This document shows, one piece after another, positions 54,952 to 63,489 of a DNA stretch of 64,000 nt. The notes under the pieces are model-generated. The model saw only the letters and a list, made by a program, of their open reading frames with translations, did no database searches and was not told the DNA's origin. The position numbers and the translations under genes were made by a program. The DNA is taken from positions 205,010-269,009 of the forward strand of contig JADJGQ010000005.1 of assembly GCA_016708025.1 (NCBI GenBank), read 5' to 3'. Each line of letters begins with the position of its first letter. Positions within the stretch are counted from its first letter, which is position 1. The stretch comes from a bacterium (GTDB lineage: Bacteria; Zixibacteria; MSB-5A5; GN15; FEB-12).

Positions 54952-55129
54952 GCCGGTCCTTTATGCTGACGGGTTCTACGCTGCAGTCCTTACTTACTTC
55001 TGCTCAAGAAAATCAGATTTTTCCACGAATTGAAAGGAAAAATCGGCGGAAAGTGAGCAGTAGCTAATAAGGGGACTTGATGAAAGAACAGCTGTCCCCG
55101 AGTAACAGTCAAAGGCAAAGGAGTAAAAC

Positions 55130-55375
55130 ATGCCTGAAAATGTCACTATCCTTGTCAACCAGAGGCCCTATCACCTGGATTCTGAAACCACCTCGGCTGA
55201 AGCAATCCGCACACTGGCTTCGGCGCCAAGCGATTACGAGGTGTGGAAGCAGGTGAAGAGCCCCGATGCGCCCGGTCAACCGCCCGTTGACGACGTTCTG
55301 ATCACTGGTGCCTTACAGGTCAAGAGTGGCGATAAGTTCCGAGTCGTTCCATCCGGGACTTTTGGGGCACGGTGA
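55130..55375 (+). CDS. Ubiquitin-like protein of the second locus
   Basis: 81 aa. A beta-grasp pattern: VTILVNQRPYHLDS, a helix around SAEAIRTLASAPSD, VWKQVKSP, and the end GDKFRVVPSGTFGAR. The FxxxPxGTFG end is shared by UBLs in operons with Prok-E2_E, JAB and E1. The residues after the Gly suggest the JAB peptidase might trim the tail. AAAGGAG lies 6 nt upstream of the ATG. The E2 gene begins 1 bp after its stop. Confidence 0.75.
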   Translation: MPENVTILVNQRPYHLDSETTSAEAIRTLASAPSDYEVWKQVKSPDAPGQPPVDDVLITGALQVKSGDKFRVVPSGTFGAR

Positions 55376-55376
55376 T

Positions 55377-55758
55377 ATGAGTAACAGTGTAGTTGACAAT
55401 GCGATTGCAGAGCTTGCCGCCCACGGGTATCGGGGCGGCATACCTATCGACGGACGGTCTGCACCACATAGTAATAGATGATTATCCCCTTCCTGCAGGC
55501 GTCTATAATTTGCAGACTACGCGACTGCTCATCAAGCTGCCCGTTTCTTTCCCACAGGGGGCACCCGATATGTTCTGGGTTTCCCCAAACCTGACTTTTG
55601 AGGCAGGAGGGATTCCTCGTCAAGCAGAAACAATGGAGTCTATTGGTGGGGAATCATGGCGCCGGTTTTCTTGGCACCCAAAGAACTGGAATCCTGGGAG
55701 CTGCACTCTGATTACGTTCATTGAGTTTATCAACTGTCGACTGGGCGCACGGCAATGA
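55377..55758 (+). pseudogene. Prok-E2_E family E2-like protein, frameshifted
   Basis: The frame from ATG 55377 (MSNSVVDNAIAELAAHGYRG) leads, after a one-base insertion near 55430 in a G-rich run, into AAYLSTDGLHHIVIDDYPLP, then LLIKLPVSFPQGAPDMFWVS and WRRFSWHPKNWNPG. These are the hallmarks of Prok-E2_E, the E2-like partner in bacterial ubiquitin-like operons. The second frame alone has an ATG at 55393 and could give a 121-aa product. It overlaps the JAB gene by 4 bp. Either a frameshift mutation or a sequence error is present. Confidence 0.65.
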
Positions 55759-56300
55759 TGACCCATTCTATTGATTTTCCAGACGGGCTCTATGCGAAAC
55801 TCAGGAACGAGTTATTCTCCGACCCAGACAGGGAGACAGCGGCCTTCGTTTTGGCCGGAATCCACCGTAAGCGGGACGGTTATCGTCTTCTTGCACGCGA
55901 AATTATCGTCGTCCCCGCGGATCAGTATCTCGAACGCAACGAAATTCACATGCAGGTAGCCGCTCGGCAGATTAACCGGGTAGCCGCGGCAGCGGAACGG
56001 GCAGGTCTTAGCGTCATAATGTGCCACAGCCACATTCAGAGTTCAGGTTCGTTAGGGTATTCCCCCTCCGACGACTTCGGCGAAGAGCGACTATCTCGAT
56101 TCTTCCGTGAATGTACAGGAGACCGACCTGTAGGTAGTATCCTATTGTGCCCTCCCCGACTCCGTCGTAGGACGAATATGGCTTCCAGGCCTGCGAGGTC
56201 CTGTACGTTTAAGCAGGATCACCACAATTGGCGATACTATCCACGTGGTAACGGGCAATTCATCCACGGCGACAACAACAACGGGGCCGCGTTACGATAG
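55755..56300 (+). pseudogene. JAB/JAMM deubiquitinase-like domain, C-terminus out of frame
   Basis: 181-aa frame. JAMM residues: E27 (RETAAFV), H91 and H93 (CHSHI), then S103 and D106 (YSPSD). After about residue 130 the frame becomes Arg-rich and non-native. The +1 frame there reads ALPDSVVGRIWLPGLRG, RITTIGDTIHVVTG, a normal JAB C-terminus, and runs without a stop into the E1 gene. A single extra base near 56150 explains this. The ancestral product was probably a JAB-E1 fusion. JAB domains remove or process the UBL C-terminus using zinc. Confidence 0.7.
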
Positions 56301-57189
56301 ACAGGCTCGCATGCTCGGCACGGACGGACAGGCTCTGCTTGAGCGCACGTGTATCGGTATTGTCGGCGTGGGAGGTACTGGCTCTGCTGTAGCAGAGCAA
56401 CTCACCCGGTTAGGTGTGGGAAAAATAGTCCTGGTGGATGATGACCGGCTTGACGAATCAAACCTCTCTCGCGTGTACGGTTCATATCCCGGTCAGTTGC
56501 CGAAACACCGCGGGATCAAGAAAGCAACAAAACTCCATCCACCGAAAGTTGAGATTGTAGCTCAACATCTACGTAACATTGACCCCCGGATTCAAATCGA
56601 GTCAATATTCGGGAATGTCGCCGTAACCGATGATCTCATTCACCTTCTGGGCTGTGATGCCATTATGCTGTGCACTGACGAACACTGGGGGCGCAGTGTG
56701 ATAAATCAGATTAGTTATCAATACTTGATCCCCGTCGTCAACATGGGGGTCCGTGTGGATGCCCCATCCGGCATCATACAGGGCGCAACCGGAGTGGTTC
56801 ATGCGATCGGTCCTGACAAGCCATGCCTCTGGTGTTATCAGTATCTGAATGCAAAACGTATTGCCGCCGAATCGATGCCACCGGAAGTCCGGGAAGAACG
56901 AATTCGGGAAAACTATGTTGAAGGCAATGGGCCGGCTCCGATGGTCATTTCGCTGACCTCGACCGTGTCGTCCTTGGCCGTGACCGAATTATTACACGTG
57001 CTAACCGACTTCAGGGGGGAACGTGCCATTCACGCGCTCAGATACGATATTCTTGATATGTCGTTTTCGAGGTGTACGGCCGCTCGTGGAACTAGCTGCG
57101 TATGTTCAAAAGTGGAAAGTTATGGAGATCTCGGACCGCTGCCGTCAATAGATGACCGTGGTCATGTGGAACGGTGTCGGCTTCGATAA
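56245..57189 (+). CDS. ThiF/E1-like adenylyltransferase of the second locus
   Basis: 314 aa as an open frame. RYDRQARMLG (16-25) is the usual E1 lead-in. IVGVGGTGSAVAEQLTRLGV (39-58) binds ATP, and VLVDDDRLDESNLSRVYG supplies adenylation residues. CLWC (near 190) and the C-terminal CVC suggest a structural zinc. The ATG-like start at 56245 lies inside what looks like the JAB C-terminus, so the true protein may be longer (JAB-E1 fusion). It would activate the UBL encoded at 55130. Confidence 0.8.
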   Translation: MVTGNSSTATTTTGPRYDRQARMLGTDGQALLERTCIGIVGVGGTGSAVAEQLTRLGVGKIVLVDDDRLDESNLSRVYGSYPGQLPKHRGIKKATKLHPPKVEIVAQHLRNIDPRIQIESIFGNVAVTDDLIHLLGCDAIMLCTDEHWGRSVINQISYQYLIPVVNMGVRVDAPSGIIQGATGVVHAIGPDKPCLWCYQYLNAKRIAAESMPPEVREERIRENYVEGNGPAPMVISLTSTVSSLAVTELLHVLTDFRGERAIHALRYDILDMSFSRCTAARGTSCVCSKVESYGDLGPLPSIDDRGHVERCRLR

Positions 57190-57300
57190 CTTGAAAGGTG
57201 AATTGATTCGACCGATGCAAACACACATTCGGCAAGTATCACCCCTTTCTAACAGTTTTCTAACAGGATCTGCCAACACACGCCATAATAGTGGACAAAA

Positions 57301-57355
57301 ACCGGACAAGTAAGTCACGGCGATCTCACTGGGAGACTGTGGCTTGTTGTCCGGT
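57301..57355. repeat. Long inverted repeat after the ubiquitin-like operon
   Basis: ACCGGACAA and TTGTCCGGT are perfect 9-bp arms. Inside, AAGTCAC and GTGGCTT pair with one wobble. There is no T-run. It could be an RNA structure at the operon end or an element terminus. Confidence 0.5.
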
Positions 57356-57603
57356 GCTGTCTCTCGTCTGGATATCGTATCACTCTCATAACCCGAAGGT
57401 CACAGAACGTGGACTTCGGAAATGGAGAAATCACGTTAGGACCAATTTGTGACTACTCAGCGCCCCAAACCACCAAAATCAATGCGAATCTGTACGAATC
57501 GAAAATCGCAGTAACTTAAAAGTATAATCACGTTTTTGTCTGAGATCAATTTCTGTGCATTCAGGTAGCGGCGTTACCCGAAGCGAAATCGCGCTCATTA
57601 GGA

Positions 57604-57631
57604 TTGACAAAAAACAAACTGTGGTTATATT
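57604..57631 (+). promoter_or_regulatory. Consensus sigma-70 promoter
   Basis: TTGACA (57604-57609), 16 bp, TATATT (57626-57631). It would transcribe toward the gene at 57901 with a leader of about 260 nt. Confidence 0.6.
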
Positions 57632-57900
57632 ACTGACAGCCATTTAGCTATGTACAGCGATCATAAAGGGAGGTCGGCGAGCTATATTCCTAACGAGTTG
57701 AGAACGTTAATGTTGCAGGGGTTTTGGTGTCAGCGTTCCCCCTCCCCCCCGCTACACCATTACTCCTGCAACTATATCGAGTCAATTTGTCTTTCATCTG
57801 ATGACCCCGCCCCAAAGTGCTCTAGTGACGAAAACCAATAGTAACAGCCGGGTTCGGTTCCTGATGAAATTCAAGAATGTTTTTCGAGGAGTTAGTAATC

Positions 57901-58659
57901 ATGACAAGACCTCTCTTTTGGCAAGGCGTACAGGAGTTTCCGACCTTTGGGGATTGTCGAAAAGAGTGGCTGCTGCCCAGTACGCTTGGCGAGCTTGAGA
58001 ACGGATTTGAGGGAGCAACGGTACTTTGCTCAGGGCAGGTGAGGGCGAGAGGGAACTTCGTTCTTGCCACTGCCCTGTTCGCGGTTATGGACCACATAGG
58101 ATCGTTTCTGAGGGATCCCGGTGAATGCAACTCCAATCGCCAGAACATTGCCCGAGTAGCCAGACGCATGCCGAGTCTTTCGGATGTTCACTCGATTGTG
58201 GCGACCTTCGGAAGAAATTCTTTGGTGCACACCGCATGGCCAGCCACGATGATTGTCATACAGGACGCAGATACTACCCTAAGGTTTGGTTTGAACATCA
58301 GTGCGGAGAGTGACATCACGAATGAGCACCGGAAGCTGTATTGGAAGCAGTACGCCGAGCCGTTGAATAGTGAACGGGAAGCGCAATGGGTGTTGAAGTT
58401 GAGACTGAACGTCTACGCTTTGCTATCCGAACTTGCGGCTTTGCTGCAGTCTGGCGAGTTGCATGTAGACCAACAAGCCTTTGAGGAAGTCAAAATGGAG
58501 ATAGGAAAGCTTTGCTACTACACGGTGAGCGGTGATCGTATTACTCTGTCGACAAAGCCGTCCAAAAGGGCGGGTGATGATCTCAGCCGAGAAATGGTGA
58601 GGGAACTGCGATGTCTATTCGCCCGTGCAGCCGACCGGAGTCGGGAAACGCTCATTTAG
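57901..58659 (+). CDS. Hypothetical protein with HEPN-like RxxxxH motif
   Basis: 252 aa from ATG 57901, with GAGGAG upstream (the longer frame starts at 57877). The N-terminal half has LATALFAVMDHIGSFLRDPG, then a helix and FGRNSLVHTAWP. RNSLVH matches the R-x4-H motif of HEPN ribonuclease domains, and the helical context fits. The C-terminal part is helical with no further clue. It sits alone between the ubiquitin-like locus and the IS/DUF932 remnants. A HEPN role is a suggestion only; the fold needs a profile or structure comparison. Confidence 0.6.
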   Translation: MTRPLFWQGVQEFPTFGDCRKEWLLPSTLGELENGFEGATVLCSGQVRARGNFVLATALFAVMDHIGSFLRDPGECNSNRQNIARVARRMPSLSDVHSIVATFGRNSLVHTAWPATMIVIQDADTTLRFGLNISAESDITNEHRKLYWKQYAEPLNSEREAQWVLKLRLNVYALLSELAALLQSGELHVDQQAFEEVKMEIGKLCYYTVSGDRITLSTKPSKRAGDDLSREMVRELRCLFARAADRSRETLI

Positions 58660-58884
58660 TATAGGCACGTCAATCGTGTCTGCCTCAAGCCATCAAGGTT
58701 TGATGAATTAGATTACTCGTGAGGCCGCTTGCGGGCTTGCCTTGAAGAGGTCCGTTTTGGTTCTTCCCCAGGCTCATGGAATTGAGTTTGATCTACTTGT
58801 TGCTTGAGTTTCTAAGCGAACGGGAAGTTTAAGTAGGCTGAACTGATTGCGACGACTCCAGCACATGGTTCGCTAAACGCGATT

Positions 58885-59110
58885 TCAATTCACACGGAAT
58901 GAGCGAGTAGCGTGAGCGAAACGCGAATACAGGCCAAATCCGGTCCGATGCGTACAGGCCGCGTGGCCCGACGACCGATGAAGGCGGAGTATGCCACCCG
59001 GTCCCCTAGATGGCTTCCAGAAAGGCGGTGAGCACGTCACAGTCCCAGATACGACCGTACGTTGACTGGTGAAGGCGGCCGCTAGGTTGGTCGGCTCGCT
59101 GCCAACCACC
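58885..59110 (-). pseudogene. DUF932 gene remnant
   Basis: On the minus strand, frames broken by stops and shifts encode YGRIWDCDVLTAFLEAI, GTGWHTP and GLYASDR. These parallel YGRIWDSDVVAALQEAV, GSAWHVP and GLYASDR in the DUF932 gene at 62512-63489. So this is a second, diverged and truncated copy. An IS481-like fragment starts right beside it and may have disrupted it. Confidence 0.65.
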
Positions 59111-59117
59111 TCAGTTT

Positions 59118-59430
59118 CCTTCCTGGTCAGGACGGATCAAGGTCACAAGTTTCAAGCACTGTTTCAATTAGACGTGGTGGATAACGGCATTCGGCACGTG
59201 TACATCAAACCGCGCTCAACAGAGCTCAATGGCATGTTGGAGCGGTTGCACCGCATTGACGGGGAGGAATTCTATCAGCAGTTTGCAGCACAGTGACGAC
59301 GTGGACCTAAGTCGAAAGCTGGTAGGGTAGGAACGCTTCCACAACTTCGACCGACCCCATGGAGCGCACAGCGATAAGACTCCCTACGAAGTACTCAGGA
59401 GAATACTTGAACTGAAAAGTGTGTCCCTGT
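59118..59430 (+). mobile_element. IS481-like transposase fragment (integrase core, 3' end)
   Basis: The plus-strand frame reads RTDQGHKFQALFQLDVVDNG, then IRHVYIKPRSTELNGMLERL, HRIDGEEFYQQ and, after a short frameshifted gap, FHNFDRPHGAHSDKTPYEVL. These are the last two DDE-site regions and the C-terminal NYxRPHG...TPYE signature of IS481-type transposases. The 5' half is missing, so the element is dead. Confidence 0.8.
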
Positions 59431-59529
59431 TGCCTGACAACACCAGAGGTACAACTTCTATTCGACCCAGTGCACTTCAACACGTTTACAGCAATTGCGG
59501 TCTACATCTCACCTATGGACTCTAGTTCG

Positions 59530-59910
59530 TCATTCACTAATATAGTATCTTCTCCCAGTCGAATTCTGCCTTGAGTTCGAGGAAAGCCCAGCGGTACGCC
59601 TGGTAGCCGCTTGTGCCAACAAGCTCTTTGCCGACAACAAGTAATACCGCTTTAGGCTGTTGTCGTGTTGGAGCATCGCAAAACAGAGTTTCACGTATCT
59701 AATAGCGTGAAAATCTTCTCGGCATTCCTTGTCCGCATTTATGGTCAATTTCTCGACTATCGATAGCGATCTTGTGATCTCTTCGGTGGTCCCATGTAGG
59801 GCCAAAGCGTATGCTAGGTTTATCTGTGCTGAGTGCCACGTCTGAGGATCCCTGTCTCGGTATGGCGCACAGGCCCTTACCGCCAACTCGCGAATCCGCA
59901 AAGTAATCAT
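59530..59910 (-). CDS. TPR-like fragment
   Basis: 126 aa. The central stretch DRDPQTWHSAQINLAYALAL matches the PxxWAxxxxNLGxAL pattern of long bacterial TPR arrays, and the rest is helical. The frame reads openly upstream of the ATG, and the last 20 residues look random, so this may be a piece of a larger TPR gene left by the nearby IS events. Confidence 0.4.
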   Translation of the reverse strand: MITLRIRELAVRACAPYRDRDPQTWHSAQINLAYALALHGTTEEITRSLSIVEKLTINADKECREDFHAIRYVKLCFAMLQHDNSLKRYYLLSAKSLLAQAATRRTAGLSSNSRQNSTGRRYYISE

Positions 59911-60068
59911 AGACGAACTGATGTGAAATACGCTTTCTCTATATCCTATTCGACAGCGGCAATGCCGCGGCTCCCTTCCATTCGGAAGTGAGTCAGTGAT
60001 CTTTGTCTCCCTTGTATTCGAGGTTCGTTATGAACGAAGTCGACCAGCTTCAGCAGTTTCGTGCGCGT

Positions 60069-60739
60069 TCAAGCCAGCGGCTTGTCAAAACAATAGAAGT
60101 CGACATCGTAGCAGCGGCGATTGACCGATTCACAGACACCCTCGGCTGTAGCGTACATGATCCCACTAACGTGCAGAAATGGCGCCAAATGACCGTTGCT
60201 CTGAAAGCGCCGTGTACGCACCTTGCGAAGGCGTTGTGGCATGAGCTCGTGTACCAGCCCAATGAACCCCGCAATCAGTTCCGCAAACGCAGACATGTGC
60301 TTGACTCGCCGAAGCTGATGAGCTCTTGGTTTGGCAGCGAGCTGTCGGTCGAGTAGTGGTCAATGTTGACGTCTCTCATAATTACGACATCGCAACAGAT
60401 GTTGGAGCGCTTCTTTTGGGTCGGGTAGCGCTTGGCGATGTCGACTCGCAGTTGGTGTCGAATTTGCACGGTCTCCAGCCCTTTCTGCGCCCTGCAATAG
60501 GAGAAGTTCTTGGGCGCACCTCGCGTTGAAAACTTGAGGCGTAGGCCAGATGGACTCCCTGGGTTTTCGATCGTGGTCGCCCAGCCATTCTTTTGGTAGT
60601 GCCGAATCGTCGCTGCGAACACGAACGCTTCAAAGGTTTGATTCACCCGCGATCCAAATAGTTGCAGTTGAGCTTTATGCGAGCCGAAGAAGGCTTGCAA
60701 GTCCTTTGTCGCCGTCTGTTGATCGAAGTAGAAGCTCAT
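60069..60739 (-). pseudogene. PD-(D/E)XK-like protein, frameshifted
   Basis: The frame from ATG 60739 runs to ELISFGES at about 60303; after one missing base it continues in the next frame as KHMSAFAELIAGFIGLVHEL, MPQRLRKVRTRRF to 60069. Joined, it gives about 223 aa with CCDVVIMRDVN and ISFGE(V)KHM. The Asp and the E-x-K after a hydrophobic strand are the expected PD-(D/E)XK nuclease core. The start overlaps the stop of the 148-aa gene (ATGA). It is probably the nuclease or sensor of the TIR operon. Confidence 0.6.
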
Positions 60740-61182
60740 TGATCGTGCACTCTCTCCTTGTAAGGCATAAGAACCTCGTATAGGTACTTCTTGCCTACCA
60801 GGAATGCTCGGAGTTCCGTCGGCAGAGATTGTATCAACTGCTCAGCGAGGACTTGTCCCATCATGACGTTTTCATTTCGCTCTGCGTACTCGACGCTGCC
60901 GATGGTGAAACGTGGAATTCCCGATTCGCGCAATAGATCCACAGTGGCTTTGGCCATGTCCGTGCCGCGCGAGAGAAACCGGCTGATCACAAAAACAAAG
61001 GCAACCACAGTCGCTTCGTTAACAAGGGATCGTGCTCTCTCCATCCGCTCCACCTGTTCGAGCTGACTTAGCCGGGCCCGATCTGTAGCAGGCAGGTAAC
61101 CGTGCGGAAACAACTCTGCGCGCACATGGGCTCGTAACTGCGCAAAGTGGAGGCGAGCAAACCTCGGCATGTCGTCAAACAT
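60736..61182 (-). CDS. Hypothetical helical protein of the TIR operon (148 aa)
   Basis: 148 aa starting with MFDDMPRFARLHFAQLRAHV, preceded by AGAGGAG with 7-nt spacing. Alpha-helical throughout (LEQVERMERARSLVNEATVV, LAEQLIQSLPTELRAFLVGK). No family recognised. It is translationally coupled to the PD-(D/E)XK-like gene and lies 95 bp downstream of the TIR gene. Confidence 0.65.
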   Translation of the reverse strand: MFDDMPRFARLHFAQLRAHVRAELFPHGYLPATDRARLSQLEQVERMERARSLVNEATVVAFVFVISRFLSRGTDMAKATVDLLRESGIPRFTIGSVEYAERNENVMMGQVLAEQLIQSLPTELRAFLVGKKYLYEVLMPYKERVHDQ

Positions 61183-61277
61183 CTGTATACTCCTCTTACT
61201 CGCTCTCAGAACTAACGTGCGTGCTTCTAGCTCCTACCAAGCTGAGGGGCATGCTGCCAGTCTCTCCGATACCATTC

Positions 61278-62233
61278 CTACCGCTGCAGCGACTCCATCA
61301 GGTAGCTCCAGTAGTATTCGGCCGCCCCCTGCCGTGATAGCGTGCCCTCCCCGCGCTGCCCGGTCATCCGCATGCCGAGCGGTTTCAGCTGCAGCGTGTA
61401 TCTGTCGTCGACAACACTGAGCAGTTCGTTGAAACCGCTCCGTTGCAGCTCGTCGGCAGACACGGAGTATGCAATCCCCGCCGCCGTAAAGGATCCACCG
61501 CCGAACCAGATGGTGCACTGGGCCATGCGCTCGCCGCTGCCATAGATTGCTGCCGTGAAGCTCGTCGCGGTGAGGCGCTTGAACCTCGTCCGAATCTGGC
61601 CGTTTCTGACCGCCAGCTCATCGAGGATGCTTCGAAGAAGCGCGCCATATATTCGTAGCTCGCGTCCAGAAATTCGTCGCGCTCGTGGTCGCTAAACTGC
61701 CGCTTGACCCGCAGGTTGCTCGAACGCTCGGGCCGGGCTGGTTGCGCCTGTACCGCCTCGACGTTGTGAGGCGCGGCCGGTCCGGTCGCCGTTGGGGCCA
61801 GTGCCTCGACTGCCGCACGCACGTCACGGGCGACAATGGCGAATGCTTCGTGCTGATTGGCAAACTTCGAAATAGGCTTGCCGTCTGTGGGCGTCGCCCG
61901 CAGCTGACCCAACGGCGTCGATTGCCAGTCGCAGCGGTGCAGGATGACCGGGATAACGACAGCCGTCTTCTCGCGGTGCCGTTCGAGAGCGCGCCGCATC
62001 TCCTGCTTCTGGCAGTAGTCAGAGGCGAGGAAATGCGCACTGACCAGAAGCAGGATGACCTGCGCAACCTCCAGCTCCTTGTTTATCGCCCGATCCAGGT
62101 CCTGCCCCGCAGTGATGCGGCGGTTGTGCCACGAGACGATCACACCCGAGCACTTGAGCGGCGCTAAATGCACCTCAAGCTCGTTGCGGAAGTCCTCGTC
62201 CTGGTGCGAATAGGAGAAAAATACTTTAACCAT
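61278..62233 (-). pseudogene. TIR-domain protein, C-terminal part frameshifted
   Basis: From ATG 62233 (GGAAGG upstream) the first 150 residues are a TIR domain: VKVFFSYSHQDEDFRNELEV, GVIVSWHNRRITAGQDLDRA, INKELEVAQVILLLVSAHFL. A one-base loss near 61625 moves the C-terminal domain into another frame (LDELAVRNGQIRTRFKRLTA, FNELLSVVDDRYTLQLKPLG, GAAEYYWSYLME, stop at 61278). The original protein was about 318 aa. Bacterial TIR proteins cut NAD+ or make signalling nucleotides in phage defence; the catalytic Glu would be near NKELE. Without the shift this is a plausible defence effector. Confidence 0.75.
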
Positions 62234-62253
62234 AGTGCCTTCCTGTTGCAACG

Positions 62254-62487
62254 CTATAACAGTTGCTTCACTTGGTGGAGGAACGCGACGACACTACCCG
62301 CGGTGAAGTTCGGGTCATTGAGACCATGCTTGGCCCAGAGCTCCAAAATCGCGCGCTCCCGTGGACGTGGTGAGCGCGTGCCGCGACTGGTTGGGCATCC
62401 CGGCGTGTTCAACACAATGTCTATGGCACCGTCTTGGATGGTGACGCGGACGCAGAAGGGCTGGTGATCGGCGCGGTGGCGGTTCAC
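62254..62487 (-). CDS. Small protein between DUF932 and TIR genes (77 aa)
   Basis: 77 aa starting at GTG 62487: MNRHRADHQPFCVRVTIQDG, AIDIVLNTPGCP, then LELWAKHGLNDPNFTAGSVV. It keeps the operon direction, with gaps of 24 bp to DUF932 and 20 bp to TIR, and the C-terminal half reads like a small folded domain. No family recognised. Confidence 0.5.
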   Translation of the reverse strand: MNRHRADHQPFCVRVTIQDGAIDIVLNTPGCPTSRGTRSPRPRERAILELWAKHGLNDPNFTAGSVVAFLHQVKQLL

Positions 62488-62511
62488 CCTGTTGGGTAAC
62501 CCACCTGCCCG

Positions 62512-63489
62512 TCAGCGGCGTCGATGGTTCGTGCATAGGAACCAATTTGGATAGTAATCATATTTCTCCCCGTGCTGGATTTGTCTCAGTTGTACTCCTT
62601 GAAAGATACGCGTGAGCCCGTCGACGCGCGACTCTATCATTGCGACACGAGAAGTGTTGCTGGACCTCCAGACCGCTTGACGCCGCCAACTTCCTCGTGG
62701 CACATCAAGGGTTGTAATGGACTTTTTTCGTTGCCACTTTCCGGTCAAGAAATGCGCCATGCCGGTGAATGATCCGCAGCTACTGCACCTGTTTCGCCCC
62801 CCCCAAACTATGTGATTGCCACATACATAGTTGCAGAGAAACGTGGTCGGGCCGAAAGTCGAAGCCCCGGTTTCCGAGTTCCAGATAAAGAACCCCCTGC
62901 CAAGTCTGGCAATCCCAATCTCCACCAGAGCTTCGTCGCTGACTAGAAAAGCGAAGACGTCGCGATCAGATGCATACAGCCCACTGGGTAGCGAATGCCT
63001 GCTGTCCGGTACGTGCCAGGCTGACCCACTGACAGCTTCCTGCAGGGCTGCAACCACGTCCGAGTCCCAAATTCTGCCATACGCCGGACCGATGAAGGCT
63101 GCCGTCTGCATAGACCCGTTTCCCGAAAACCCCTCCTCGAAGTTCCGGAACAGAAGTTTACACAGATCAGATGACTTGGCAATCCCTTGCCGTAAGCAAT
63201 CCCCTGCCAGTTCAGGAAGCAAGGTGCGCAGGTATTTGGCTGGTGCTCCAATGGGGGTGCAGAGCTGTCCAATCGCCCAATGGGTAAATGGAGCGTTAGG
63301 ATTGTGGTGATTCAGGCCGATTCCGCTGCCGTCCTCGGCTGAAAGACACAACTCCCGAACTTTGACAACCTCCTCACGCGAGCCCTGCCTTCTGGCAAGG
63401 ACATGGTTCGCGAGTAGGTCGAGCGACGTGAATCGCTCGTCTGCTGGCCGAGTGGCCCACTGGACTTGGGCCTCGCAGAGATTGGTCAT
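62512..63489 (-). CDS. DUF932 protein, C-terminus doubtful
   Basis: 325-aa frame. The DUF932 core is clear: GLYASDRDVFAFLVSDEALV, RGFFIWNSETGASTFGPTTF, LCNYVCGNHIVWG. Such proteins occur on plasmids and phages and are thought to act in DNA metabolism. Right after IVWG the minus strand has a run of eight G (62797-62804 as C on plus), and what follows is Cys/Arg/Ser-rich and not typical of the family, so a slip there is likely. The start has GGAGGTGAAGC upstream. A degraded second copy lies at 58885-59110. Confidence 0.65.
   Translation of the reverse strand: MTNLCEAQVQWATRPADERFTSLDLLANHVLARRQGSREEVVKVRELCLSAEDGSGIGLNHHNPNAPFTHWAIGQLCTPIGAPAKYLRTLLPELAGDCLRQGIAKSSDLCKLLFRNFEEGFSGNGSMQTAAFIGPAYGRIWDSDVVAALQEAVSGSAWHVPDSRHSLPSGLYASDRDVFAFLVSDEALVEIGIARLGRGFFIWNSETGASTFGPTTFLCNYVCGNHIVWGGRNRCSSCGSFTGMAHFLTGKWQRKKSITTLDVPRGSWRRQAVWRSSNTSRVAMIESRVDGLTRIFQGVQLRQIQHGEKYDYYPNWFLCTNHRRR

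Larger units (their letters stand above)
57190..57900. other. Intergenic stretch with long hairpin and a strong promoter
   Basis: About 710 bp with no supported gene. It holds the long inverted repeat at 57301-57355 and a consensus promoter at 57604-57631. A 63-aa frame at 57650 lacks a ribosome binding site and recognisable features. Confidence 0.5.

Noticed and set aside
60003..60356. 117-aa plus-strand frame with Shine-Dalgarno-like upstream
   Set aside because: It lies opposite the PD-(D/E)XK-like gene, whose two frames join into a sensible protein and whose start is coupled to the upstream gene; the plus frame has no domain.
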